A stretch of 64,000 bases of DNA from an uncultured Collinsella sp. Its GTDB lineage: Bacteria; Actinomycetota; Coriobacteriia; Coriobacteriales; Coriobacteriaceae. The translations under genes and the position numbers were made by a program. The stretch spans positions 1-64,000 of the forward strand of contig UQIB01000001.1 of NCBI GenBank assembly GCA_900541015.1. The letters are read 5' to 3'. The notes below the pieces were generated by a model, which was not told the DNA's origin, did no database searches, and saw only the letters and a program-made list of their open reading frames with translations. Below, in pieces: positions 1 through 7,635 of the stretch. Each line of letters begins with the position of its first letter. Within the stretch, counting starts at the first letter, position 1.

Positions 1-231
1 CTCGACACCGGCACCATGGAGAGCCTGCACGAGGCCGCGGAGTTCGTCCGCGCCGTGGAGCACTCCCAGGACCTGCCCGTGTCCGTCCCCGAGGAGATCG
101 CCTGGGAGAACGGCTGGATCACCACCGCCGAGCTGGAGGAGGCCGCGAAGGCCTACGGCAAGTCGGTCTACGGCCGGCACCTGAAGAAGGTCGCCGCCGG
201 CGAGATCGTCAACAGCCCGCGCGAGTACTAG
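1..231 (+). CDS. rfbA: Glucose-1-phosphate thymidylyltransferase (RmlA), C-terminal end, 5' truncated by window
   Basis: The first base opens in frame with L-D-T-G-T-M-E-S, the RmlA sugar-nucleotide motif (usually W-L-D-T-G-T). The rest matches the family C-terminus: P-E-E-I-A near the middle and a Y-G-x-x-L-like end. About 76 residues are visible of a protein normally near 290. RmlA makes dTDP-glucose from glucose-1-phosphate and dTTP, the first step to dTDP-L-rhamnose. The next steps (rfbB, rfbCD) lie downstream on the same strand but are separated from it by a foreign-looking cassette at 327-1381. G+C is very high, like the other rfb genes. Confidence 0.9.
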   Translation, partial: LDTGTMESLHEAAEFVRAVEHSQDLPVSVPEEIAWENGWITTAELEEAAKAYGKSVYGRHLKKVAAGEIVNSPREY

Positions 232-250
232 CGCCAGCTTGTTTTCTTTT

Positions 251-281
251 AGGGGTCACCGTTTATCTGGTGGCCCCTTTC
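251..281 (+). terminator. Hairpin terminator after rfbA
   Basis: Stem AGGGGTCACC (251-260) pairs with GGTGGCCCCT (269-278) with one G-T wobble and an 8-base loop, followed by a short T run. It would end transcription from rfbA before the DUF4869 cassette. This suggests rfbA is no longer in one transcript with rfbB. Confidence 0.6.
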
Positions 282-326
282 GTTATGATTACGTTGACCA
301 TAAAGACAATATGATTGGGAGTGGAT

Positions 327-764
327 GTGTTAAGCGTCTACTTTGGCGATATGCCAGAAGCGATTTACAACACAGCGACATATTTCAAAAACTCTTACCG
401 GTCTACTTGGATTACGGATCCCTATGCAGTCTCGATAATTAAAGATGTCGATCGATCGGTTGTTGTCTCCGAAAACGTCATCGAAAGCCCTGTGCTTGGA
501 TCCATCTCCCCACTCCAGCTTTCTGGTGGCGTGAAAACGCTGCTGCTTATGAGATTTGATCGTAAGCATATTTTTAACGCTTCTACCTGTGGTGACAACT
601 GTGCCAAGTGGATTCTCGACATGGCGAAAGACCGCAAGCTCGTTGTGAATCTCTATCATGTGATGGACTTTGGTCGCGAGGATTTTAAAATTAAAGTCGT
701 GAATAGCGGCCGAATCGTTCACAACATGGCCGATTTGATTCACGAGTCGATTCCGTATCTGTAG
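327..764 (+). CDS. DUF4869 domain protein, cassette copy A
   Basis: A 145-residue protein of the DUF4869 type; no function is known to me. Visible conserved pieces are a V-Y-F-G-D start, a G-S-I-S-P-L-x-L-S-G-G-V-K-T-L-L-L stretch, and N-A-S-T-C-G-D-N-C-A-K-W with two cysteines. The GTG start at 327 is chosen because the intact paralogue at 8637-9086 begins at the same point (M-L-S-I), and GGAG lies 5 bases upstream; a TTG at 315 is the alternative. The two copies look roughly half identical by eye. The gene is A+T-rich compared with flanking rfb genes, which suggests transfer. It is followed directly by a P-loop ATPase gene. Confidence 0.75.
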   Translation: MLSVYFGDMPEAIYNTATYFKNSYRSTWITDPYAVSIIKDVDRSVVVSENVIESPVLGSISPLQLSGGVKTLLLMRFDRKHIFNASTCGDNCAKWILDMAKDRKLVVNLYHVMDFGREDFKIKVVNSGRIVHNMADLIHESIPYL

Positions 765-773
765 GTGCTGCTT

Positions 774-1381
774 ATGAACGGTTCGCATCTCGTTAAGATT
801 TCCCGCCGCAGGGGAACCAAGTACACATTTACCATCAAGCGGAACATCACTATTGTGCGTGGCGATAGTGGCACGGGTAAGACGACACTGTTTGACATGG
901 TCGCAGACTACATGCGAACGGGCGAGCAGTCGGGCGTTTCCTTGCAATGCGATTGTCCCTGTGTCGCCCTGACCGATTATGATTGGCGAAACCAGCTTTC
1001 GTCCGTTCATGACTCGATTGTATTTGTCGATGAGGGCTTAAAAGAGATCCATTCTGATGAGTTTGCCCATCATGTGCTGTATTCCTCGAATTATTTCGTG
1101 CTGATCTCAAGGGCTGATTTCCCCAATCTTCCGTATAGCGTGGATGAGATTTACAAGATTAAGACGAGCGGAAAATACCATTCTTTCGTCCCTGTTTATC
1201 AAGATCGCGGGAATCATCGTTATTCTATTTCCCGGTCGGCGCCAAAACGGGACATTACTTACGTGAAATAACTGGGGATTCGGTTTTTCACTACGACAAA
1301 GATTGCATTCCGGAGGCGTTTTGTACGGGAAGTAATTCTGCGAAGGTTATGGCTCTTATCGCATGCCGAAATGTCCGATAG
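774..1381 (+). pseudogene. P-loop ATPase of the DUF4869 cassette, copy A, frameshifted
   Basis: The open part (774-1271) encodes 165 residues with Walker A G-D-S-G-T-G-K-T near residue 30 and a Walker B-like S-I-V-F-V-D-E. The intact paralogue at 7636-8637 has 333 residues, so this copy has lost about half. Reading on from 1268 in another frame gives a stretch containing G-D-S, then I-P-E-A-F and S-A-K-V-M-A-L-I, until TAG at 1379-1381. This stretch falls where the paralogue has E-D-S-x-S-G-Y and the following residues. That is best explained by a frameshift plus loss of the far C-terminus. The ATG at 774 is chosen because M-x-G-S-H starts both copies. A short ATPase alone may still be made. 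Confidence 0.65.
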
Positions 1382-1456
1382 TTTTGTTGAATAGTGTCGC
1401 GGCATCACTTCCTGCGGCATACTAAAGAAGCTGTACATGCTTCAGATTGGATTTTC

Positions 1457-2476
1457 ATGTCTGAGATTTTTGAACCTAAGAACATCATCGTCACGGGCGG
1501 CTGCGGCTTCATCGGCAGCAACTTCGTGCACTACGTCGTGAACAACCACCCGGGCGTCCACGTCACCGTCCTGGACAAGCTGACCTACGCCGGCAACCCC
1601 GAGAACATCGCGGGCCTGCCGTCGGACCGCGTGGAGCTCGTCGTGGGCGACATCTGCGACGCGGAGCTGCTGGACAGGCTGGTGCCGGGCCACGACGCGA
1701 TCGTGCACTACGCCGCCGAGAGCCACAACGACAACTCCATCGCGGACCCCGAGCCGTTCCTGCGCACCAACGTGGAGGGCACCTTCCGCCTGCTGGAGGC
1801 CGTGAGGAAATACGGCATCCGCTACCACCACGTCTCCACCGACGAGGTCTACGGCGACCTGGCGCTCGACGACCCCGCCAAGTTCACCGAGGAGACGCCG
1901 TATCACCCGAGCAGCCCGTACTCGAGCACCAAGGCGTCCTCCGACATGCTGGTCCGCGCCTGGACCCGCACCTACGGCCTGCGCACCACGATCTCCAACT
2001 GCTCCAACAACTACGGCCCCTACCAGCACGTGGAGAAGTTCATCCCCAGGCAGATCACCAACATCATCGATGGCGTGCGCCCCAAGCTCTACGGCCGCGG
2101 CGAGAACGTCCGCGACTGGATCCACACCGAGGACCACTCCTCTGCCGTCTGGGACATCCTCACCAAGGGCCGGATGGGGGAGACCTACCTCATCGGCGCA
2201 AATGGCGAGAAGAACAACATCACCGTCCTGCGCATGATCCTCGAGGCGATGGGAAAGGACCCCGAGGACTTCGACTGGGTCGCCGACCGCCCCGGCCACG
2301 ACCGCCGCTACGCCATCGACTCCACCAAGCTCCAGCGCGAGCTGGGCTGGAGGCCGGCCCACACCGACTTCGCCGAGGGGCTCAAGCGGACCATCGACTG
2401 GTACGTCGCCAACGAGTCCTGGTGGCGCCCCGCCAAGGAGGCCACCGAGGCCCGCTACCGCGCACAGGGCCAGTAA
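1457..2476 (+). CDS. rfbB: dTDP-glucose 4,6-dehydratase
   Basis: Second enzyme of dTDP-L-rhamnose synthesis, an extended short-chain dehydrogenase that converts dTDP-glucose to dTDP-4-keto-6-deoxyglucose using bound NAD. With the ATG at 1457 it has 339 residues. The nucleotide-binding G-G-C-G-F-I-G lies at residues 14-20, T-D-E at 128-130, and the catalytic Y-x3-K at 155-159. An in-frame GTG at 1394 would add 21 residues that do not resemble the family, so the internal ATG is preferred; neither has a convincing ribosome site. The gene is rich in G+C and AGG codons. It is cut off from rfbA by the cassette. Confidence 0.95.
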   Translation: MSEIFEPKNIIVTGGCGFIGSNFVHYVVNNHPGVHVTVLDKLTYAGNPENIAGLPSDRVELVVGDICDAELLDRLVPGHDAIVHYAAESHNDNSIADPEPFLRTNVEGTFRLLEAVRKYGIRYHHVSTDEVYGDLALDDPAKFTEETPYHPSSPYSSTKASSDMLVRAWTRTYGLRTTISNCSNNYGPYQHVEKFIPRQITNIIDGVRPKLYGRGENVRDWIHTEDHSSAVWDILTKGRMGETYLIGANGEKNNITVLRMILEAMGKDPEDFDWVADRPGHDRRYAIDSTKLQRELGWRPAHTDFAEGLKRTIDWYVANESWWRPAKEATEARYRAQGQ

Positions 2477-2502
2477 GACTGCATTCCGGCGAACCGCGCC
2501 GC

Positions 2503-2563
2503 GGGGCGCCCGCGCGGGGCCGCAGGGCATGGGGATGATCCCGCGTCCCCGCGCGGGCGCCCC
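2503..2563. repeat. Perfect 17-bp G+C-rich inverted repeat between rfbB and rfbCD
   Basis: The arms at 2503-2519 and 2547-2563 are exact reverse complements of 17 bases made only of G and C, around a 27-base loop. There is no T run after it, so it is not a classical intrinsic terminator. In RNA it would be a very stable stem just upstream of the rfbCD start, and could set relative expression or protect an mRNA end. Confidence 0.7.
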
Positions 2564-2599
2564 CGGTTATACAACCTCTTCGATAGGAGCTTTTCCCAC

Positions 2600-4054
2600 A
2601 TGGCAGACATCGCATTCGAGAAGGACCTCTCCGTCGCCGAGACCGGCATCGAGGGCCTGAAGGTCGTCGACCTGGCCGTCCACGGCGACTCGCGCGGCTG
2701 GTTCAAGGAGAACTGGCAGCGCGCCAAGATGACCTCGCTCGGGATTCCCGACCTCCGCGTCGTCCAGAACAACATCTCCTACAACGAGAAGAGGGGCGTC
2801 ACCCGCGGCATCCACGCGGAGCCCTGGGACAAGTTCATCTCCGTGGCCCGCGGCTCGGTCTTCGGCGCCTGGGTGGACCTGCGCGAGGGCAGCGCCACCT
2901 ACGGGAAGGTCTTCACCTGCACGCTCGATCCGAGCAGGGCCATCTACGTCCCGCGCGGCGTGGGCAACTCCTTCCAGGCCCTGGAGGACGGCACCGCCTA
3001 CACCTACCTGGTGGACGCCCACTGGTCCCTCGAGCTCAAGAGGACCTACACCTTCGTGAACCTCGCCGACCCCGAGCTCGCCATCGAGTGGCCGATCCCG
3101 CTCGATGAGGCCACCGTCTCCGAGGCCGACCTCAACCACCCGATGCTCAGGGACGTCGTCCCAATGGCGCCCAAGAGGACGCTCGTCACCGGCTGCAACG
3201 GCCAGCTGGGCCATGCTGTGCGCAGGCTGGCGGAGGAGCGCGGCGTCGCCAAGGACTTCGACTTCTGCGACATCGACACCTTCGACATGTCCGACCCGGC
3301 GGCCTACTCCAAGTACGACTGGTCGCTCTACGGCACCGTGATCAACTGCGGCGCCTACACCGCCGTGGATAAAGCCGAGACCCCCGAGGGCCGCGCGGCC
3401 GCCTGGAAGGCCAACGCGACCGGCCCCGCCCTGCTCGCGCGCACCTGCGCCGAGCACGGGATCACGCTCGTCCACGTGTCCTCCGACTACGTCTTCGACG
3501 GCACCGCCGAGGTGCACGACGAGGAGGAGCCCCTCAGCCCGCTGTCCGTTTACGGCCAGACCAAGGCCGCCGGCGACATCGCCGTGGCCGGGTGCCCGCG
3601 CCACTACATCATGCGCAGCTCCTGGGTCATCGGCGAGGGGCACAACTTCGTCAAGACCATGAGGGCGCTCTCCGACCGCGTCGCCGACCCGGAGGACAAG
3701 TTGGAGCAGGTCACCGTCGTGGACGACCAGCTGGGACGCCTGACCTTCACGCGCGACATGGCGCAGGCAATCTTCCACGTGCTGGGGAGCCGCGCCCCCT
3801 ACGGCACCTACGACTGCACCGGTTCCGGCGCCGTCAAGTCCTGGGCCGACATCGCCCGCGCCGTCTTCGAGGCCGCCAACGGCAACGGCGACAGGGTCGT
3901 GCCGGTGTCGACCGCCGACTACTACGCGAGCGCCGCCGGCCCCGTCGCCCCGCGCCCGGTCCACTCCGCGCTCGACCTGTCCAAGCTCGAGTCGGTCGGG
4001 TTCCACATGCCCGACTGGGAGGAAGAGCTGGGGGAGTACCTCAAGACGCTCTAG
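2600..4054 (+). CDS. rfbCD: Bifunctional dTDP-4-dehydrorhamnose 3,5-epimerase / dTDP-4-dehydrorhamnose reductase (RmlC-RmlD fusion)
   Basis: A 484-residue fusion that performs the last two steps to dTDP-L-rhamnose. Residues 1 to about 185 are an RmlC-type cupin with R-G-I-H at 69-72, where His72 corresponds to the catalytic base. From residue 193 an RmlD-type reductase follows, with the nucleotide-binding T-G-C-N-G-Q-L-G, a D-Y-V-F-D-G motif and a Y-G-Q-T-K active-site motif. In the cupin, the usual H-G-F segment reads G-N-S-F-Q, so a second conserved His is replaced by Asn. I believe this is common in fused forms but cannot verify it. AGGAG lies upstream of the ATG. Confidence 0.93.
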   Translation: MADIAFEKDLSVAETGIEGLKVVDLAVHGDSRGWFKENWQRAKMTSLGIPDLRVVQNNISYNEKRGVTRGIHAEPWDKFISVARGSVFGAWVDLREGSATYGKVFTCTLDPSRAIYVPRGVGNSFQALEDGTAYTYLVDAHWSLELKRTYTFVNLADPELAIEWPIPLDEATVSEADLNHPMLRDVVPMAPKRTLVTGCNGQLGHAVRRLAEERGVAKDFDFCDIDTFDMSDPAAYSKYDWSLYGTVINCGAYTAVDKAETPEGRAAAWKANATGPALLARTCAEHGITLVHVSSDYVFDGTAEVHDEEEPLSPLSVYGQTKAAGDIAVAGCPRHYIMRSSWVIGEGHNFVKTMRALSDRVADPEDKLEQVTVVDDQLGRLTFTRDMAQAIFHVLGSRAPYGTYDCTGSGAVKSWADIARAVFEAANGNGDRVVPVSTADYYASAAGPVAPRPVHSALDLSKLESVGFHMPDWEEELGEYLKTL

Positions 4055-4076
4055 CCGCTATTAACTTTTCGAGAGC

Positions 4077-4106
4077 AAAAGCCGCCGCTTGTTAACGGTG
4101 GCTTTT
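4077..4106. terminator. Terminator after rfbCD, probably bidirectional
   Basis: AAAAGCCGCC (4077-4086) pairs with GGTGGCTTTT (4097-4106) with one wobble and a 10-base loop. The A and T ends let it act in both directions, between rfbCD and the converging glycosyltransferase gene. Confidence 0.75.
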
Positions 4107-4156
4107 CTTGTTGGTGGCTATCTGCGCAGTGGTGCCAATAGTATTCTGCGGAAGAT

Positions 4157-5128
4157 CTACCTCTCGCTTGTCTCGGTGGCGGACTTGCCGGGCTGGTCAT
4201 CGTAGGCGTATTTGCTGTACACGTTGACCTCCCACTGCTTTTTTTCGACCTTTGCCACAGAATCCAGGATGAATCCGGTTGCAATGCTCAGACCACAGAG
4301 GAACATAAACGATGCAGCAAGCATGGCAGTGGGGAAACGCGGGACCAGGCCGGTCTGAAAGTACTCAACAAAGATAGGAATGCCCAAAACCAGGCCGATA
4401 ATCGCGAATAGAAGCGCGACGAGGCTGAAGAACTTCAGCGGGCGGTAGTCCTTGAACAGCGTGCCGATCATCGCAACGACTTTAATGCCGTCGCTCACGG
4501 TATTGAGCTTGGACTCGGAGCCTTCCGGACGGTCGCGGTACTCGATGGGCACGTCTTTGATGCGCCAGCGGTGGTCGACGGCGTGGATCGAGAGCTCGGT
4601 TTCGATCTGGAAGCCCTCGGAAAGCACAGGGAAGGTTTTAACGAACGGACGGCTCATGGCGCGGTAGCCGGTCATGACATCATCGAAGCTGTAGCCATAG
4701 ATCCACTTGATCATGGCGCGGACCAGATTATTGCCAAAGCCGTGGAAGGCACGCTTGTTCTCCTCGGCGTAGGTGCCGTTGGAAAGGCGATCGCCTACGG
4801 TCATGTCGGCCGTGCCGTTAAGGATGGGCTCGCAGAGGGCCTTGGCCGCCTCGGCGGGGTAGGTGTCGTCTCCGTCGACCATCAGGTAGCAATCGGCGTC
4901 GATATCGCGAAACATCTGGCGGCACACGTTGCCCTTTCCCTGACGGGGCTCAAAGCGGACTGTGGCGCCGTGCTCGGTGGCAATGCGTGAGGTATCGTCC
5001 GACGAGTTGTTGTCATAGACATAGACCGTCGCTTGCGGAAGCTCGCGGTGAAAGTCGTCGATGACTTTGCCGATCGTGAGCGCTTCGTTGTAGCAAGGGA
5101 TGATGACGGCGATGGATTCAGAATTCAC
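4157..5128 (-). CDS. Family 2 glycosyltransferase, polyprenyl-phosphate sugar transferase type, membrane anchored
   Basis: A 323-residue GT-A fold transferase. It opens with I-A-V-I-I-P-C-Y-N-E-A-L-T-I, and the metal-binding acidic motif is seen in V-D-G-D-D-T-Y-P. Two hydrophobic segments near residues 235-260 and 275-295 anchor the C-terminus. This layout matches dolichol-phosphate mannose synthase-like enzymes that load sugars onto lipid carriers. Beside the rhamnose genes and a polysaccharide exporter, a role in cell-surface glycan assembly is likely; the sugar is unknown. The start is GTG at 5128 with GGAG 6 bases upstream. It is divergent from the exporter operon. Confidence 0.88.
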   Translation of the reverse strand: MNSESIAVIIPCYNEALTIGKVIDDFHRELPQATVYVYDNNSSDDTSRIATEHGATVRFEPRQGKGNVCRQMFRDIDADCYLMVDGDDTYPAEAAKALCEPILNGTADMTVGDRLSNGTYAEENKRAFHGFGNNLVRAMIKWIYGYSFDDVMTGYRAMSRPFVKTFPVLSEGFQIETELSIHAVDHRWRIKDVPIEYRDRPEGSESKLNTVSDGIKVVAMIGTLFKDYRPLKFFSLVALLFAIIGLVLGIPIFVEYFQTGLVPRFPTAMLAASFMFLCGLSIATGFILDSVAKVEKKQWEVNVYSKYAYDDQPGKSATETSER

Positions 5129-5288
5129 TTAATGCTCCTTATACATTCAATCCTAGAAAGTATAGCCGTTTGGGCCTGGCATCCTAAGATGTGGGTTAGT
5201 TCTCCAGTTTTGTTGCGCGAATCGTTTGCATGGCCGTCGGGTCTATACTGTTCGTTTGTCAACGATTACGAGTAAAGGAGTTGCATCC

Positions 5289-6134
5289 GTGTCGGATCAG
5301 ACAAAGCAACAAGAAACTCGCAGTCTGCCTGCGACGTTTGCTAAGAACGAATTTGAGAAGGACGCGTTTATCCTTCGTCAGCTGGTTACCAAGGATTTTA
5401 AGATCAAGTATCGCCGTAGCGTTCTGGGCGTCGCATGGTCGGTGCTCAACCCGCTGCTGATGATGATCGTCATGGCCATCGTGTTCTCGACGATTTTTGG
5501 CCAGGGCCGCAATGGCTCAATGACGCCCGAGATGTACCCGCTGTACTTGATCGTGGGTAACATTACCTTTGCCGTCATGTCTGAGTCTACTAACCAGGCC
5601 CTGACGTCGATCGTGGGCGCTGCCCCTCTGCTCAAGAAGGTTAAGGTGCACCGCTGGGTCTTCCCGGTGCAGAAGGTGCTCTTCTCGCTGGTCAACTTTG
5701 CCTTCTCGCTGGTCGCCGTTGCCATCGTTATGCTGTGGTTCCGCGTTATGCCTTCTTGGCACCTGATTCTGTTGCCGGTTTGCCTGCTGCTGCTTATGTG
5801 CTTCTGCATGGGCCTGGGCATGATGCTCTCTGCCCTTACGGTCTTCTTCCGCGACGTTATGCATCTGTGGAGCGTCGTCATTACGGCGTGGACTTACATT
5901 ACGCCCATCTTCTGGACGACTGACTATATTGCGCAAATGCCGCATCTCGTGCGTATCTTGATGTATGCGAACCCCATGTTCAACTACCTGCAGTTTATGC
6001 GCGATATCTTCCTGTTCCAGACTACGCCCTCGCTTATGACGTTTGGTATGTGCGTTGCCTGGGCGGTTCTTGCGCTTATTATTGGCTATACCGTGTTCCA
6101 TAAGTCCGAGCGCAAGTTCATCCTCTACATCTAA
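5289..6134 (+). CDS. ABC-2 type polysaccharide exporter, permease subunit (Wzm/TagG-like)
   Basis: A 281-residue membrane protein with six hydrophobic segments. The cytoplasmic N-terminus contains the family-typical L-V-x-K-D-F-K-I-K-Y-R-R-S-x-L-G stretch ahead of the first membrane helix. Paired with the ATPase gene 11 bases downstream, it would move a lipid-linked polysaccharide across the membrane. The start is GTG at 5289, preceded by AAAGGAG at 8 bases; frames open further upstream lack a ribosome site. A TATACT -10-like box lies at 5244-5249. The nearby rhamnose genes suggest the cargo is a rhamnose-containing glycan, which is inference. Confidence 0.92.
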   Translation: MSDQTKQQETRSLPATFAKNEFEKDAFILRQLVTKDFKIKYRRSVLGVAWSVLNPLLMMIVMAIVFSTIFGQGRNGSMTPEMYPLYLIVGNITFAVMSESTNQALTSIVGAAPLLKKVKVHRWVFPVQKVLFSLVNFAFSLVAVAIVMLWFRVMPSWHLILLPVCLLLLMCFCMGLGMMLSALTVFFRDVMHLWSVVITAWTYITPIFWTTDYIAQMPHLVRILMYANPMFNYLQFMRDIFLFQTTPSLMTFGMCVAWAVLALIIGYTVFHKSERKFILYI

Positions 6135-6145
6135 GGAGTGCTGTG

Positions 6146-6913
6146 ATGACTGAATCTGTTGTTGATTACAGCGAGCAGCCTCTGGCTGTCGAGGTCGACG
6201 ACGTCACCATGATCTTTAACATGGCGTCCGAGTCGCTGACCAACCTCAAGGAGTACTTCATTAAGCTTGCCAAGCATGAGTTGTTCTTTGAGGAGTTTAG
6301 GGCGCTTAAGCATATCTCGTTTGATATTCATCGTGGCGAGGTCGTGGGTCTGGTCGGCACTAATGGCTCCGGCAAGTCTACGATGCTCAAGATTATCGCT
6401 GGCGTGCTTGAGCCAAGCGAGGGCAGCGTTAAGGTGCACGGTAACATCGCGCCGCTGATTGAGCTTGGTGCTGGCTTTGACCCCGAGCTGACCGCCCGCG
6501 AGAACATCTATCTGAACGGCGCCCTGCTCGGCTATACCAAGGAGTTCATCGATGCCAACTTTGACGGCATTATCGAATTCGCTGAGCTGCAGAACTTTGT
6601 CGATATGCCGCTTAAGAACTTCTCCTCGGGCATGGTGGCGCGTATCGCCTTTGCAATCGCGACGATTACCGAGCCCGATATTCTGATCGTTGACGAGACG
6701 TTGTCCGTCGGTGATGTGTTCTTCCAGCAGAAGTGCGAGGACCGTATCCAGCACTTTATCCAGAGCGGCGACGTGACGGTTCTGTTCGTTTCGCACTCTA
6801 TGGAGCAGGTTGAGCGCATCTGCCAGCGTGCCGTTTGGATTGAGAAGGGTGACCTTCGCATGGACGGCCCGGTCGATGAGGTCTGCAAGGCGTACCGCGA
6901 GCAGTTCAACTAG
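6146..6913 (+). CDS. ABC-2 type polysaccharide exporter, ATP-binding subunit (Wzt/TagH-like)
   Basis: A 255-residue ATPase with Walker A G-T-N-G-S-G-K-S near residue 70, signature F-S-S-G-M-V near 160, and Walker B I-L-I-V-D-E-T-L. The long N-terminal lead before Walker A, with F-E-E-F-R-A-L-K-H-I, is typical of the TagH/Wzt group. There is no added C-terminal carbohydrate-binding domain, so the cargo is probably not selected by a Wzt-type tail. The ATG at 6146 has AAGGAG at 7 bases; a GTG directly before it is less well spaced. It is co-transcribed with the permease. Confidence 0.92.
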   Translation: MTESVVDYSEQPLAVEVDDVTMIFNMASESLTNLKEYFIKLAKHELFFEEFRALKHISFDIHRGEVVGLVGTNGSGKSTMLKIIAGVLEPSEGSVKVHGNIAPLIELGAGFDPELTARENIYLNGALLGYTKEFIDANFDGIIEFAELQNFVDMPLKNFSSGMVARIAFAIATITEPDILIVDETLSVGDVFFQQKCEDRIQHFIQSGDVTVLFVSHSMEQVERICQRAVWIEKGDLRMDGPVDEVCKAYREQFN

Positions 6914-6967
6914 GTTATAATTACTTGCGCCTGACAGGCTTGCGCTTGCTTGGGCGTGCGGTTATTT

Positions 6968-7044
6968 GCTCCATTAGCTCAGTTGGATAGAGCAGGGGAC
7001 TTCTAATCCCAAGGTCGACGGTTCGAATCCGCCATGGAGCACCA
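6968..7044 (+). tRNA. tRNA-Arg (anticodon TCT)
   Basis: The acceptor arms GCTCCAT and ATGGAGC pair fully. The D arm GCTC/GAGC and the TTCGAAT T-loop are present, and CCA is encoded. The anticodon loop CTTCTAA gives TCT, reading AGA and AGG. Two positions do not pair by eye: G27-A43 in the anticodon stem and A50-C64 in the T stem. It is followed by a terminator and then by degraded accessory DNA. Confidence 0.93.
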
Positions 7045-7054
7045 TCGTTTATTA

Positions 7055-7085
7055 AGCCCAGACCGCTTGGTGGTCTGGGCTTTTT
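7055..7085 (+). terminator. Intrinsic terminator after tRNA-Arg(TCT)
   Basis: AGCCCAGACC pairs with GGTCTGGGCT around a short loop, directly followed by five or more T. It is a classical strong terminator for the tRNA gene. Confidence 0.9.
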
Positions 7086-7587
7086 CACATGCCGGTGTTC
7101 TTTATTCTTGCCGGGTATACGTTTAGACCGAAGCCGTGGCGTGAGCTGCTGTTGTGCTGCTGATGTGGATTGGTTATACGGCGCGCCTAAGGGGGCTGGA
7201 GCCGAGCGTGAGCGAGCCTCTGCTGTTTATTGGAGCCGGTGTTGCTTGGCTTGTCCTTGCCGCGCTGAGTGGGGTGAGCTTTCGAGCCGCCGCGTGGATG
7301 GGTTTTTGGTTGCGACAGTTGCCGCTCTTGCCGGTAGCTACTGCGTGTGCTGGGTTTCGATGGCGTTGGAGAAGTTGAAAGACGTGCCGGTTTTGGGGTC
7401 CTTTGAGCGAGCGCTCGTGTTCTGCGGACAGGCCAGTCTTGCCATCTTTGCAATCCACGCGGTCGATTGGTTTATTCCTTGGCAGACCATGCCTCTGCTT
7501 ATGACGCTGCCAGCATCGTGGCTCTTTGCGTCGATTGTGCGCCGCAGGTGCGACATAGGGTTGGTGTACGTGATCAAGAAGGCGTAA
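7086..7587 (+). pseudogene. Acyltransferase family 3 membrane protein remnant
   Basis: Three reading frames each carry part of one membrane acyltransferase. From 7086 the frame reads H-M-P-V-F-F-I-L-A-G-Y-T-F-R-P-K-P-W, the typical early segment of acyltransferase-3 proteins. From about 7154 the next frame gives W-I-G-Y-T-A-R-L and two hydrophobic segments. From about 7300 a third frame continues through C-V-C-W-V-S-M-A-L and further membrane segments to TAA at 7587. At least two frameshifts are therefore present. The N-terminus is lost where the sequence joins the tRNA terminator. Such enzymes often O-acetylate surface polysaccharides. Confidence 0.75.
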
Positions 7588-7619
7588 CAAAAACGGGGAG
7601 GACCAACTTGGCCCTCCCC
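7588..7619 (-). terminator. Terminator for the minus-strand ATPase gene
   Basis: On the minus strand GGGGAGGG pairs with TCCTCCCC (plus positions 7595-7602 and 7612-7619), followed by G-T-T-T-T-T-G-T-T. It lies 16 bases after the ATPase stop codon. Confidence 0.75.
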
Positions 7620-7635
7620 ACTATATCTAGTCTGT

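Noticed and set aside
1442..4006. Two long minus-strand frames opposite rfbB and rfbCD
   Set aside because: Expected by chance in this very G+C-rich block; sense genes have full catalytic motifs.
7108..7587. A 159-codon frame taken as one intact gene
   Set aside because: Its first third does not resemble a protein family, while the better matches to an acyltransferase lie in other frames; treated as part of a pseudogene.
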